From positions 27,539 through 91,538 of the forward strand of contig JAKSYS010000192.1 in assembly GCA_022925895.1 (NCBI GenBank): a DNA stretch of 64,000 nt, given 5' to 3'. The notes below the pieces were generated by a model. It was not told the DNA's origin, made no database searches, and saw nothing but the letters and a program-made list of their open reading frames with translations. Of this stretch, positions 1 through 9,631 are shown piece by piece. This DNA comes from Fragilaria crotonensis. Taxonomy: Eukaryota; Bacillariophyta; Fragilariophyceae; Fragilariales; Fragilariaceae. The position numbers and the translations under genes were made by a program. How positions within the stretch are numbered: position 1 is the stretch's first letter; each line of letters opens with the position of its first letter.

Positions 1-1246
1 TCGGTTTGCGGTAATGATGGGTATCGACGACTACCAGGAGATGATCGCTTTCAAATCCTCGCCAATTTGCTCGGAATGGCCGAGATCCATCTAGAATAAG
101 GTGCTCGCATTCCTTAACCAATTCGCTTTTCAGTTCGGTGCAAAATTTTGTGATCTTAGCGTGGTCCGCATACGAAATGCGCAGGTTGACTTTGACTTGG
201 CATTTATCCATCCTCGAAAAATTGCTGATTCGTTGGTTGGCCAGCTCATTGTTTGGAATTTTAATAACAATCTCATCTGCGCCTCTCAGATCTGTGTAGA
301 ACCAACCCATCGCCTCGACGACTCCTCTTGTTGAATCACGGAGTTGGATGTCCTCGCCAACATGAAACCTTTCGCTTGTAGTCACAGCAATCCCGCTTAC
401 AATTTGAGCTGCCATGTCCCTACTTGCCATTCCAAAGACAAAGGTTCCAAGCCCACCAAATGCGAATAATGATGCCAATCCTGGTCCAATTTGAAAGTTT
501 ATCGTGTCCATGATGGAAAGGCCCAGCGCGAGGTAAATCAACACATCCACGACTCGGTCAAACACAACTGCCTTTCCCAAATTGTCAGGTTTGCACTCAA
601 TGGCCTCACCGAGGAGGTAGCGTTTCAGATGCATCAACTTGAAGCATCCCCATGTGGTGAAGAGACACCGAGCAAAATCACCACTGGGGTCTCTCATCGC
701 CTCAAAACTGTACCCCATAACCTGAAGAGCAATCAAAGTACAATCAAACCAAAATACAAGTACTGCCAATCGAGCCAATTGTTGGATCAAGGTTGCGATG
801 GAATACGTGACAGAATCATAGTAATCGTCGTTCAATTCCTTGCTCGTGTGTGCCCTTGTCTGGAACACATTCTCCGGAACCTTCTTACTACACTGCGAGT
901 GTTGTGATTGCGACCCAGCGAGTTCGTCAGCCTTGGTCGACGACGAAATGTCTTTCTCAAAGACACGATAGAACAAACGCCCAATTTGAACAGAAAAGAG
1001 ACTCAAAACAATCAAGAAAATAACATCCTCGACATCGATCGCGTAGATGAGCTCTTGCCAAATTCGCCGCAATTTCTCGGGATGAATGTACAATTTCGAT
1101 AGGTGTGGTCGGATCTTGCCTGCAAGCGACAATCTCCCGTGAAGATCGACGTGTTGTTGTTCGATCATTGTTTCCTCAACGTGACTGACAATTACATCTT
1201 GAACAGTCGTCGGTGATTCCTTGGTATGATGATTAAACAAACCCAT
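1..1246 (-). CDS. MscS-family mechanosensitive ion channel (3' end beyond window)
   Basis: The reverse strand is open from an ATG at 1246 to the left edge, so the C-terminus is missing. The visible part is about 415 residues. The N-terminal third is soluble. Hydrophobic segments follow (residues near 70-85, about 155-175, and 240-290). The last one holds the pore-helix signature 'FGMASRDMAAQIVSGIA', which runs directly into the beta domain: 'ERFHVGEDIQL', 'G-V-V-E', 'T-D-L-R', 'IPNNELANQRISNFSR'. This order is diagnostic of MscS-like channels, which release osmolytes when membrane tension rises. No plastid or mitochondrial presequence is obvious at this start. The frame stays open about 170 bases further upstream without a Met, so an upstream exon is possible. 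The family call is strong; the membrane it occupies is unknown. Confidence 0.85.
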   Translation of the reverse strand, partial: MGLFNHHTKESPTTVQDVIVSHVEETMIEQQHVDLHGRLSLAGKIRPHLSKLYIHPEKLRRIWQELIYAIDVEDVIFLIVLSLFSVQIGRLFYRVFEKDISSSTKADELAGSQSQHSQCSKKVPENVFQTRAHTSKELNDDYYDSVTYSIATLIQQLARLAVLVFWFDCTLIALQVMGYSFEAMRDPSGDFARCLFTTWGCFKLMHLKRYLLGEAIECKPDNLGKAVVFDRVVDVLIYLALGLSIMDTINFQIGPGLASLFAFGGLGTFVFGMASRDMAAQIVSGIAVTTSERFHVGEDIQLRDSTRGVVEAMGWFYTDLRGADEIVIKIPNNELANQRISNFSRMDKCQVKVNLRISYADHAKITKFCTELKSELVKECEHLILDGSRPFRANWRGFESDHLLVVVDTHHYRKP

Positions 1247-2231
1247 AGTAACGAACCGTTTCGTGCCGTTGTCCCAGTCACGTTGCGGACTACTCCCGGT
1301 GTAGAGTGTCGCCGATAAGATACGCTTGGCGCTGGTTGAGCTCTGGCAGCAATCTACGCTATCGTTACGGTGAGAGCAAGACTGAGAGATGGGGTCAAAA
1401 GCAAATACAGGCCATTGTCATAGCATGATAAGACTTGGTTGATCGCTTTCTTGCCGTTGCGTGTGTTGGATCTCTTCGGATCCGGGATTGCTCTCTTCAA
1501 GATAGCATGCACAAATAGCACGTAGATCCCACAGTACTATATTACCGGTCACTGGTGCTACTTGCATAGTACAGTACACGAAGGGATCAGTTTGTGACGT
1601 CAGAATTGACACCTGTACACTTTACACTACAGTACTGTACATCTTCTAACGGCTTCACGAGACGACATTCGTAAGAAAACGAAACTACTTGCAAAAACGC
1701 TTCTGCCACTTCTCCGATACTATTCATATATAAGTCTTCTCTCAGCCGTTTCCTTCTACGACTAGTATGTCCGACCATCGCGTGGTTGGTGTTGGATCCT
1801 TTCCTCGACGAGTTAGCCGTTGTACAGTACTGGATTCCAAGCAGTACGGAGTACCAGGCAATACTGAATACTGGATGTCAATTATTTGTGTGGAGTATGA
1901 CATACGTGTCCGTCCTACAATTCTGAGGTCGTACCCGGTGCTCGAGCACCAGGTACCATGTAGTACTCTGCGTATTCGTGTATCGTGTATTCCATTCGAG
2001 CGAACTGGCTCAATCATAATTATGTGATGCCCTTCGTCACCATGCATCACTCTCCCAGCAACGGATCCCTGCCAAATTTCCTGACCTTCGTTGCCCAAAT
2101 TTCTGAAGTAGTAAATGTACGGCACTTCCTACTATTCTTGGTTTTCGAATTCGCATCGAACAACACCCCGCACTTTCACCAACACTGTGATCATCAGCGA
2201 CTACTACAAACGATCAATTCTCTTCGATCCA
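1247..2231. other. Intergenic region between divergent genes
   Basis: About 1 kb separates the MscS-like gene (leftward) from the helicase-associated repeat gene (rightward) and should hold both promoters. It carries several short GTAC/TACTG palindromic motifs around 1610-1640 and 1820-1970. Short open frames here show no family features. Confidence 0.6.
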
Positions 2232-3221
2232 ATGGCACCAAACGTTGACGCTATCTGGAACCAGAGGTTTCATGACATGGTTGCATACAAGGAAACCCAT
2301 GGCCACTTGAAGATTACATGTAACGCTGACCCTGCTACCTTGAAACTCAGAGAATGGATGCGAAGGCAGCGAAAGGATCGTTATAAACTGCGGCCGTACC
2401 GACTCAAGAAGCTGAATTCAATTGGTTTCGAGTGGCATTTTGATGCGGGCGCTGTGTGGGATGGATATGTGGCCATGTACGCCGCTTTTATTGAGGACTT
2501 TGGGGTAACTTGCATTCCTGAAAAGGCATCTGTTCTGAGCAATTGGATACGTCGTCAACGATTGAGTTACAGAGAAGGCCGGTTGACGGATGACCGAATA
2601 GACAAGCTCAATGAGATTGGATTTCCGTGGGGAGCAGTGGGTTTCCATGATCGAACCAAGCCGAGCTTCTTTCCTGAGTTTGCTCAGGCAAACGGACCAG
2701 CAAATCCTGAAAATCCAGATGAGTTTTTACTTCAGATTTGGAATTCGAGGTACAAAGCCTTGGCCGAGCACAAAAAGAGAGTTGGGCACTGTCTTGTCTC
2801 TGAGGATGTCGACTGTTCACTCCAGAAATGGTGTGCCAAGCAGAGATTGCTCCATTCAACTGGCGCACTCATTGCGTCCCGAGCCACGATGCTTGAGGCC
2901 CTTGACTTTGATTTCCGCATTGACTCTGCGCCATCGAAGTCAGAAGCATGGGAAAGCATGTACAGGCAGCTGGAGTCTTTCCAGGAACAGAGCGGCCACT
3001 GTATTGTTCCCCCGCGAACTCGTCAACATCGAAGTCTGAATTGTTGGGTGAAGATGCAACGCCAACAAGCACTAACGATGGATCCCAGGATGCGGGCGAA
3101 GCTCGACAAACTTGGATTTTGCTGGACAGTTGATGACGATAATGACGTTACAATGACGATAGCATCGCAAACATCTACTGAATGTGGCAACACACCTACA
3201 AAATTGGGGACCATGAAATGA
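2232..3221 (+). CDS. Helicase-associated (HA) repeat protein
   Basis: The 329-residue protein is built from about four helicase-associated repeats (HA domain, PF03457). Each has the pattern W-x3-[FY]-..-[FY]-..-HGH/C-..-[LC]-..-W-[IVM]-..-QR-..-L-..-GF-x-W. Examples are 'IWNQRFHDMVAYKETHGH' at the start, 'WMRRQRKDRY' then 'IGFEWHF', 'WIRRQRLSYREGRL' then 'IGFPWG', and 'WVKMQRQQAL' then 'LGFCWTV' at the end. Such proteins are strongly expanded in diatoms; a nucleic-acid-binding role is inferred from the domain's occurrence in helicases and is not shown here. The frame opens earlier, at 2115, but the ATG at 2232 lies directly before the first repeat and is preferred. The stop codon overlaps the ATG of the next frame (ATGA at 3218-3221), so both frames may belong to one gene. 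Confidence 0.8.
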   Translation: MAPNVDAIWNQRFHDMVAYKETHGHLKITCNADPATLKLREWMRRQRKDRYKLRPYRLKKLNSIGFEWHFDAGAVWDGYVAMYAAFIEDFGVTCIPEKASVLSNWIRRQRLSYREGRLTDDRIDKLNEIGFPWGAVGFHDRTKPSFFPEFAQANGPANPENPDEFLLQIWNSRYKALAEHKKRVGHCLVSEDVDCSLQKWCAKQRLLHSTGALIASRATMLEALDFDFRIDSAPSKSEAWESMYRQLESFQEQSGHCIVPPRTRQHRSLNCWVKMQRQQALTMDPRMRAKLDKLGFCWTVDDDNDVTMTIASQTSTECGNTPTKLGTMK

Positions 3222-3754
3222 AGGTTTTGCCTGCGCTAGTCAGGAGTCGAACTCGAAGTTCTTCAAGACAGCAACGTGGGCGCGCTGATGCTCCCACTCT
3301 TCGCCACGTGCTCATGTCAGATATGACATTGGTCAACAACGCGATTAACAAACCGGTGTCTTCCAAAGGATGCGATGCTTTGAGCATGCCAATTGGAATC
3401 AAATTCGATGATGTGGATGCGAAAAGTGCAGGTACAGATGCCAAGCCTTCGTCCGAATCTTTGGGACATGGTGAACATCTCGACGTTGTTTCGAGCGACG
3501 AGGCGGCGAGTCTCAAGGCCAAGTGCGCCGAGTTGGAGAATATGGTCGAAACTTATCGAAGCCGATTGTCAGTGGTAGAGAAGCAATTGAAAGCATCGAA
3601 TAGTAAGTTGCGACAGAAAGAAATCGAATGTCGCAAGATGAGCGTTGTGATTGCTCAGATGAAAAATTGGGAGTTTGCGAGTGGCTCTGTGGGTGACAAG
3701 GTCATTTCCAGGTTGCGGGCGAAAATGAGCCAAAAGGGAAAGTTTCCATCTTGA
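3218..3754 (+). CDS. Coiled-coil protein overlapping the HA-repeat gene
   Basis: A frame of 178 residues starts at the ATG at 3218, which overlaps the stop of the HA-repeat frame by an ATGA junction. It opens with a basic stretch ('RSRTRSSSRQQRGR') and continues with a polar linker. The second half is a predicted coiled coil with heptad-like spacing ('LKAKCAELENMVETYRSRL', 'VEKQLKASNSKL'). The end is short and basic. Nothing enzymatic is visible. Because the frames are adjacent and the overlap minimal, this may be the C-terminal part of the HA protein joined by a frameshift or a missed intron, and not a separate gene. I cannot decide between these from the sequence. Confidence 0.5.
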   Translation: MKVLPALVRSRTRSSSRQQRGRADAPTLRHVLMSDMTLVNNAINKPVSSKGCDALSMPIGIKFDDVDAKSAGTDAKPSSESLGHGEHLDVVSSDEAASLKAKCAELENMVETYRSRLSVVEKQLKASNSKLRQKEIECRKMSVVIAQMKNWEFASGSVGDKVISRLRAKMSQKGKFPS

Positions 3755-4289
3755 CTTGATCGCTTCTGGCGTTAAGTCCAGCTCAATATTTCGGCGCGAT
3801 CGTCACTGTTGCGAATCTGGGAACGGGTGACACAGATGGTTGAACAGGGCTGACTCTCTTGGTGGAGGTGGTTTGGTGGAGGTAAGTTGAAGAAATGCAT
3901 TGTTAAGGGCCGTTTAGTAGTAAGGAATGAGAGCAACGTAAGGGACATGTAATTATAAGAGACCATAGTATGTCATACCTTTGTAAGCAGTATTGAAGAT
4001 GCGATTCGTGGTCGCATAACTCCATTACACAGAGTCGTAGATTGCTCTCTTGGAACTGAACACATAGAGTGTCCCAAGCTTTCAGATCGGTTGTCATGAA
4101 GGAATTGCGTGGAGTACCGAACAGTCTGCTACCTGTCGTTCATCGCTGCAATGGATGCGGACGGGGATTTATGAAGTGGGGTCAATACAACATCAATACA
4201 ATTATTGCCTACTAGGTTCCTTTGTATTGAGTGTTTATAATGATGACCATTGTCAGTGTCCGTACGATTTGGTTGAGCATACTACCAGC
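3755..4289. other. Intergenic region between convergent genes
   Basis: About 530 bases lie between two convergent 3' ends. No coding or RNA feature was recognised; short reverse-strand frames near 3770-4100 look random. Confidence 0.55.
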
Positions 4290-5678
4290 TTAGCTCTTCT
4301 CTACCTCGCGCACTAGTCCTGATGTGGTATTGTACCTGTAGTTTGGCAGTATGGAAGCAGCGCCTTGGGCCACCATTTCAGAACGTTCTTGGGGCACCAC
4401 TACATTGTTTGCGTTTCCCTGGAGCGTCACAAAACATTCCTTGACGGACGATTCCATCAGAGGATGCTTGGCACCACCACCCACCAATAAAACATGAGAC
4501 AGTTGCATAGGAGTCAAGCCAGTGATTTCCAGGAGTTGGGTGAGAATCGACATCCACATAAAGGAAAGTGTTGTGGGTGGTGGCATGTGCACTGACAGTT
4601 TGGAAGGGTCGATCGTCGTCAGTATGGAATTCTCTACCTTCTGCTCGATTACCCTTCGAGCGATTCGTTCATCCAAGTGTTCGGGTAATCGCGTTTCGAG
4701 ATTCATGCCAATGTAGGGGACGTGCAGGATTGTATAATTGTTCGTATTGAGTTCCGCCACCGCCACATGTGCTGCCATGTAGACCCGCTGAAGGGCCATA
4801 CCGTCGTTTTGTATTGTTCTGCGTTCCGCGACGAGGTGGTCCACAATAGCCTGCACGAACAAATCACCGCCAATGGCAAGAGTTGTTGTGCTAACAATCA
4901 CATTCTTTTTAACCACCGACAAGGTTGTTTCGAGTCCTCCAATATCGATAACCAGCACGGGCGTTTCTAGAACATCCGGTAACTCCTTCTGAGCTTGTGC
5001 GCCCCATATTGCTGCGACGGGTTCGGGTACAAATGTCGCATCTTTAAGAAATGCCGAAAATGCCGATTCATATCCTTCCCACTTGAGAGGCGGGACCGCA
5101 ACTACTGGTCTCACTTTGGTCAAATCTGCATTCGCCCGTTCGAGCATATCTTCCACAGCGGACTTTACCACCACTGGTATGTGCACGTGGTCTTGACCGG
5201 CCAGAGCGACCCTGTCTGGTTTGGCCAGTCGAGTTTCATAAAATTTGTCAAAGGCCCGCTGACCCACGAGTGTCTCATCACCATTCAGAACGACGCCGCC
5301 AAACGTGAAGCGCCCTCCTTCTCGGTTGCCGAGCAGGACCTTGTCCTTTGCAAGCTTCAGATAAAACGTTCCCAAGTCGATAGCAATGGTCCCGTCCGGA
5401 TATTGTAACTTCATTCCTTCACGATCGACGATTCCATGTATTCGTTCATATTGGTGGAGTTTCCATTGGTATTCCTCCCATTCGGCATCCATGCGTTGCA
5501 AGGCCTTCCACGAGTAACGACCAATCACAAGAATGCCAACTCCAAGAATAATGGGGATAATCTCTTTCCGTTGAGACGAGTGATATTGCTGAAGGGACCC
5601 CAACGCTGAATCCAGAGACCGCGGAGCTGTCCTGATGCTCCTGAAGTCAACCAGACGCCGAGATGCCAATGAAAGCAT
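4290..5678 (-). CDS. Divergent membrane-anchored Hsp70-like (actin-fold ATPase) protein
   Basis: The 462-residue protein keeps the skeleton of the Hsp70 nucleotide-binding domain. It has phosphate-1 'IAIDLGTFYLKLA' (about 97-109), 'PEPVAAIWG' in place of the usual 'NEPTAAALAYG', phosphate-2 'VIDIGGLETTLSVV', 'IGGDLF' and the adenosine motif 'HVLLVGGGAKHPL'. There is no substrate-binding domain, and the protein stops soon after the ATPase fold. The N-terminus is Arg/Ser-rich without acids, like a mitochondrial or organellar targeting sequence, and is followed by one hydrophobic segment ('IIPIILGVGILVI', about 41-53). It is therefore probably an organelle-membrane-anchored, ATPase-only Hsp70 relative. 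The second G of the phosphate-1 DLGTT motif context and the phosphate-2 threonines are altered, so ATPase activity is uncertain. Substrate and partners are unknown. Confidence 0.72.
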   Translation of the reverse strand: MLSLASRRLVDFRSIRTAPRSLDSALGSLQQYHSSQRKEIIPIILGVGILVIGRYSWKALQRMDAEWEEYQWKLHQYERIHGIVDREGMKLQYPDGTIAIDLGTFYLKLAKDKVLLGNREGGRFTFGGVVLNGDETLVGQRAFDKFYETRLAKPDRVALAGQDHVHIPVVVKSAVEDMLERANADLTKVRPVVAVPPLKWEGYESAFSAFLKDATFVPEPVAAIWGAQAQKELPDVLETPVLVIDIGGLETTLSVVKKNVIVSTTTLAIGGDLFVQAIVDHLVAERRTIQNDGMALQRVYMAAHVAVAELNTNNYTILHVPYIGMNLETRLPEHLDERIARRVIEQKVENSILTTIDPSKLSVHMPPPTTLSFMWMSILTQLLEITGLTPMQLSHVLLVGGGAKHPLMESSVKECFVTLQGNANNVVVPQERSEMVAQGAASILPNYRYNTTSGLVREVEKS

Positions 5679-6953
5679 GCTGAAGTCCGAAAACGATATA
5701 ATGAATGATGAAGAGAAATTGACGGCGACTGTCCCTTTATACCTTATACCTTATACTCTATACACTCTATACAATACGAGTGCAAAGGGCGAGTACTTGT
5801 ACCCGTATTGGGGTCCAGTGTCGAAGTCCTGTGTATGCGCCCGTGCGAGTATGCCATATATGGAGATGAACAAGGGCTCCGAGTGTATGCATACACGTGC
5901 AAATCGCAAATGTACTGGTACCTGGTACCGGTGGTACAATCGCTGGTATCAGGTACTGTAGTACTATAGGTAGTATGTCAAATGTCATATGATATATGCA
6001 TGTATGTTCATATCTCATATGCATCGACTGCAGACTTCAGATGCGTAAATATCTACTATGTACTGTAGTACTCGGAAAGCGGAGTACTGGTAGTGATAGT
6101 ACAGTAATACATTAATTGAATTTTTCTAGATTCTGCCAACTCTTCATCCAGATCATTTGATTTGAACTTTGAACGTATTCCAACTCTACGGTACGATAGT
6201 ACAATTATGCGTAGAATGTGTCATGCAAGTATGCTACCTTGTACCTGTATGTGCATACGCGATACACAAAAAGAACTTGCGCGATCCGTACTGTATTCGA
6301 GTACTTTACTTTCGTACTGGAGTACTGTATGAATGTACGTTGCACACAGACTACGTAAGGCATAAAAACACAGTGACGTTGTGATGCGCGTCATTTCAAT
6401 ACGTACCCCCACGTTCGTGGGTCGCGGGGGACATCTGGAAACGAGCCTCTGTCTGTATGTATGAGAGGATGAGAGGTATATCGTATGTAACGAAGCCTGG
6501 TTCACTGCTACGAGATGTCCCCGGGGGTTCCGTGGTGACTCCATGCTTTCCGTACCGTTGTTATAATCGTTACAGTAGCAAGATGGAGCGTCATAATTAC
6601 AAATGAACCCGTCACTCGGATGCGCGGAATGTGAAGCATTGGTAGGTACTCGAACCGCCATTACTGTGCTGTGCTCCTAAATTAATTGAAAAAATGTAAC
6701 TACCCGGATCTCCGAACTCCGAGTACACGAATGACATTCGTCGTGGCAGCTGGTGATGTGGTCATTTTGCCACCACGCATCTGCACTGTAAATATCCACA
6801 GAAGCGACATTCTGCAAGCTGCCTTTCCACGTGAACGTGTATGACATACCATATGGTGCACTGGTACCAGCTACGAGCAGTACAAATGGCTGATTCACGC
6901 GCCATCGCCACATCGAGAGCGATTCTCGATTCACGATACATCATAATGAACCG
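5679..6953. other. Long intergenic region rich in GTAC palindromes
   Basis: About 1.3 kb between divergent genes. It is crowded with TACTG/CAGTA and GTAC-centred short palindromes (for example 5755-5990 and 6055-6110, 6290-6330). No gene-like frame or RNA gene was recognised. A short inverted pair (ggggacatct near 6428 and its complement near 6512) is the only other structure seen. Confidence 0.6.
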
Positions 6954-8081
6954 ATGCTCACAAAAATTACGCTTCAAAGCATGCCAACTGCTCAAATCAT
7001 GTCGACAACCACAGACCACATGTCCCCTGTTCCATCGCCCATTTATATTCACTCGTCATCTGACGTAGGACCAGGACGAGTTCAGCCTGTGATTAAGCGT
7101 AAACGACACGACGAGACATCCACCTCAAATCAGTTGACGAATGAATCGAAAATTTTCGGTAGCGAGGAAAGACAGCTTTATGCACAAGTCGACAAGCACC
7201 CACTTGTACACAAAGTCAGCCGTGCAGGTGATGGTGGATCTACTAGCACGGATTACTCCGACACTGGAAGCAGTAGTGATGGTGATGAGGAGAAGAGCCA
7301 GCTGGAGACCTCATACCTCGAACCAATTCATGATCCCAAACCACTGTTGAAAAAGAGCAAAATACACCGCGTTGCATCGATGTCTCAATTGCCAAGTCAC
7401 CTTTCTGCGGATCAATTCCTGCCAGAGAACACCATGTCCGTTGCGTCGATGAGCCAATTGGTTAGCAGAATGAACAAGTCAAGGTCAACTCCCTCGCTTC
7501 CGAGCATGATTGAAGGTCGCGCAGACATCCTGAGCCCGAGCCATCTAGATCAGATCAATCCAGACAGTCACCTTCACAGCATGCTCAAATCAATGGGCGT
7601 TGCCTCCCAGACCTACGCAGCACTCGATCTGAAAGACTATTTCATCCAAACGACTGCGGCACACACCTCAGCATATGGCTCTGACGTGCTTAGGGCTGTA
7701 AGAGAACGGGACTTCAGCGCACTTCGCAAGATGCACCTTGCAGGGCGAACTTTGCAATGCTGCAACACCTTTGGAGAAAGCATCCTGCATATGGCCTGTC
7801 GTCATGGCGACCTGGAAGTTGTCCGCTTCCTCGTGAACGAAGCTGGAGTGTCCTTCCGCGTTCGAGATGACTTTGGAAGAACCCCGCTGCACGATGCCTT
7901 TTGGACACAAAAGCCAGAGATTGAATTGGTGAAATTCATCCTTTCGAGCTGTCCCGACCTGTTGCTTCTGAAGGACAAGCGGGGCTTCACGCCGCTTGCG
8001 TACGCACGACGAAGCCACTGGGGAGAATGGTGCGAGTTCCTCCAAGAGAACTACAATCTATTGATTCCTCATGAGCTTTGA
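6954..8081 (+). CDS. Ankyrin-repeat protein
   Basis: The 375-residue protein has a polar, Ser-rich, disordered N-terminal half containing two 'VASMSQL' motifs. Its C-terminal half carries ankyrin repeats: 'FGESILHMACRHGDLEVVRFLVNEAG' region (about 265-290), 'DDFGRTPLHDAFW' (about 297-309) and 'DKRGFTPLAYARRSHWGEW' (about 342-360). An acidic patch (about 85-100) precedes the repeats. Ankyrin repeats mediate protein binding; no catalytic domain is present. Proteins with this build (disordered region, then three or four ankyrin units at the C-terminus) are common in diatoms, but no specific function is known to me. The start could also be Met10 or Met16, since no conserved sequence precedes them. 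Confidence 0.75.
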   Translation: MLTKITLQSMPTAQIMSTTTDHMSPVPSPIYIHSSSDVGPGRVQPVIKRKRHDETSTSNQLTNESKIFGSEERQLYAQVDKHPLVHKVSRAGDGGSTSTDYSDTGSSSDGDEEKSQLETSYLEPIHDPKPLLKKSKIHRVASMSQLPSHLSADQFLPENTMSVASMSQLVSRMNKSRSTPSLPSMIEGRADILSPSHLDQINPDSHLHSMLKSMGVASQTYAALDLKDYFIQTTAAHTSAYGSDVLRAVRERDFSALRKMHLAGRTLQCCNTFGESILHMACRHGDLEVVRFLVNEAGVSFRVRDDFGRTPLHDAFWTQKPEIELVKFILSSCPDLLLLKDKRGFTPLAYARRSHWGEWCEFLQENYNLLIPHEL

Positions 8082-8494
8082 GGATTTGGCAGTTGCACGT
8101 TGGATGAAATAGAATGTACATAGTTACCACTAGTAGTAGACCGCAAACCGATATTGCAGTCCCACATTTCTAAACTGCACACCTCGCGATTGTTCTTTCT
8201 GACTGCTTTGTGCACTGTCATCAGTCATCATCAATCGGAGGACAAGGATAGGATGCACCCATAGGCGCCCATAAACCATGACACCATGACCCATCAAATT
8301 CAAAATGCATGGTACCAGTACCATACTTGTACTGGGTGGTGACTTGGTTTCTGGAAGGTCCGGCCAAAGCACGTTCTAGCCGTTAAGTTCCGGTAACGAA
8401 GTCATTTCCGCGCACGCCGACTTCAACATACATGTGCTGCGATATTTGTAGCTTTTGCAGTCAATGCAAACGAGCCGGCAAGGTTTTCTGATGC

Positions 8495-8630
8495 GAAGTG
8501 GAAATCCACTTCAGTGAAGTGGAATTCCACTTCGGGTAAGTGGAATTTCACTTCGGGGAAGTGGAATTCCACTTAGGGGGAGTGGAATTCCACTTAGGGG
8601 AAGTGGAATTCCACTTACCCGAAGTGAAAT
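8495..8630. repeat. Tandem palindromic repeat cluster 1
   Basis: About six to seven copies of a unit near 19 bp. Each copy is built on the 16-bp palindrome aagtggaattccactt (EcoRI-site centre) with a 2-4 base spacer such as cggg, aggg or cagt. Single-base variants break the palindrome in some copies. Every unit is self-complementary, so the tract can form hairpins of many registers. Confidence 0.85.
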
Positions 8631-8695
8631 GCAATGTTCCCAAAATGAATTCATACTGAATTGTGTAGGCGTCACGTGTGTCCATCGCATTGTGA

Positions 8696-8839
8696 GGAAG
8701 TGGAATTCCACTTCGGGTAAGTGAAAATCCACTTCGGTGAAGTGGAATTCCACTTCGGGTAAGTGGAATTTCACTTTGGAGAAGTGGAATTTCACTTAGG
8801 GGAAGTGGAATTTCACTTAGGTGAAGTGGAATTTCACTG
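8696..8839. repeat. Tandem palindromic repeat cluster 2
   Basis: Seven to eight further copies of the same aagtggaattccactt-type unit, separated from cluster 1 by about 65 bases of unique sequence. Copies toward the right have drifted to aagtggaatttcactt. Spacer variants match those in cluster 1. Confidence 0.85.
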
Positions 8840-8979
8840 ACTACGATCCACATGATAAACGCGCCGGCCTTGCTTTTTATCAGTTGAAAATGACATAACG
8901 TGGAAGCGAGACTCTTACTATGAGGTGTCACGTGTTCTCGTTTTTTCCTCGATTCCGATGGTGCGGCCGGACCTTCCAG

Positions 8980-9631
8980 GTGCATGCACGACTACCAGTA
9001 GACCGTACCGCCATCCGGAAGTACAGCACGCCGCATTCATCTTCCTATTGCATACTCTAGTAGTAGATTTCATAAAGGGAGTCCCACATTAATGAGGTTG
9101 TGCCATACGGAAGTACTTGTACTGGAACTTGTACTTGTTAGTTGGTACCGGTACTATGTATACAGCATACTAGCATACAGTATCATACTACGATGTTGTA
9201 TGTGGTAACGTCAGCACGACTTAAAACTTATACGTACCACCGACAGAATCAACAGTACAACAGGTATAGTACCGTCATATGTGCGTTATATGTTTTAAAT
9301 AGACATACGGGATTATGCGATTTACTTTTGTATCCTAAATGTGATACACATATATATGATCGTCGTACTCGCTTTCGAACTGCCATGTAGAGATTCATAT
9401 CAAACTATGCAACGTTTTAGTATTCCTGCAGTGTACCACGTTGACGAAGTCTCTGGAACCGCAACAGCTGTTGCTAGAACACGGAGGAATCTTGGATGAC
9501 TCAGTTTCCATGGCGGTCAGTGGTCAGTCATCGATCGTGCACAAATCAACTAATCTACTAGACTTGCTCATTAAAAACATTAAATCGTGAAAACACGTGA
9601 CGAAACTTCATCTTTGAAACAGAACATCACA
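8980..9631. other. Intergenic region
   Basis: About 650 bases upstream of the next gene. GTAC/TACTG motifs are dense at 9110-9280. No other feature was recognised. Confidence 0.5.

Larger units (their letters stand above)
8351..8979. repeat. Foldback-like element with 15-bp inverted ends
   Basis: A perfect 15-bp inverted repeat (ctggaaggtccggcc at 8351-8365, complement at 8965-8979) encloses about 600 bases. The enclosed sequence is mostly two clusters of short palindromic repeats. No coding frame with family features lies inside. The arrangement resembles a non-autonomous foldback or MITE-like element, but no target-site duplication was recognised, so this remains an inference. Confidence 0.45.

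Noticed and set aside
101-1102. Forward-strand open frames over the first kilobase
   Set aside because: They lie opposite the MscS-like gene, whose reverse-strand reading has clear family motifs; the forward frames have none.
8511-8985. Repetitive 'FHLPEVEF'-like reverse-strand frames
   Set aside because: They are translations of the palindromic tandem array and not protein-coding sequence.
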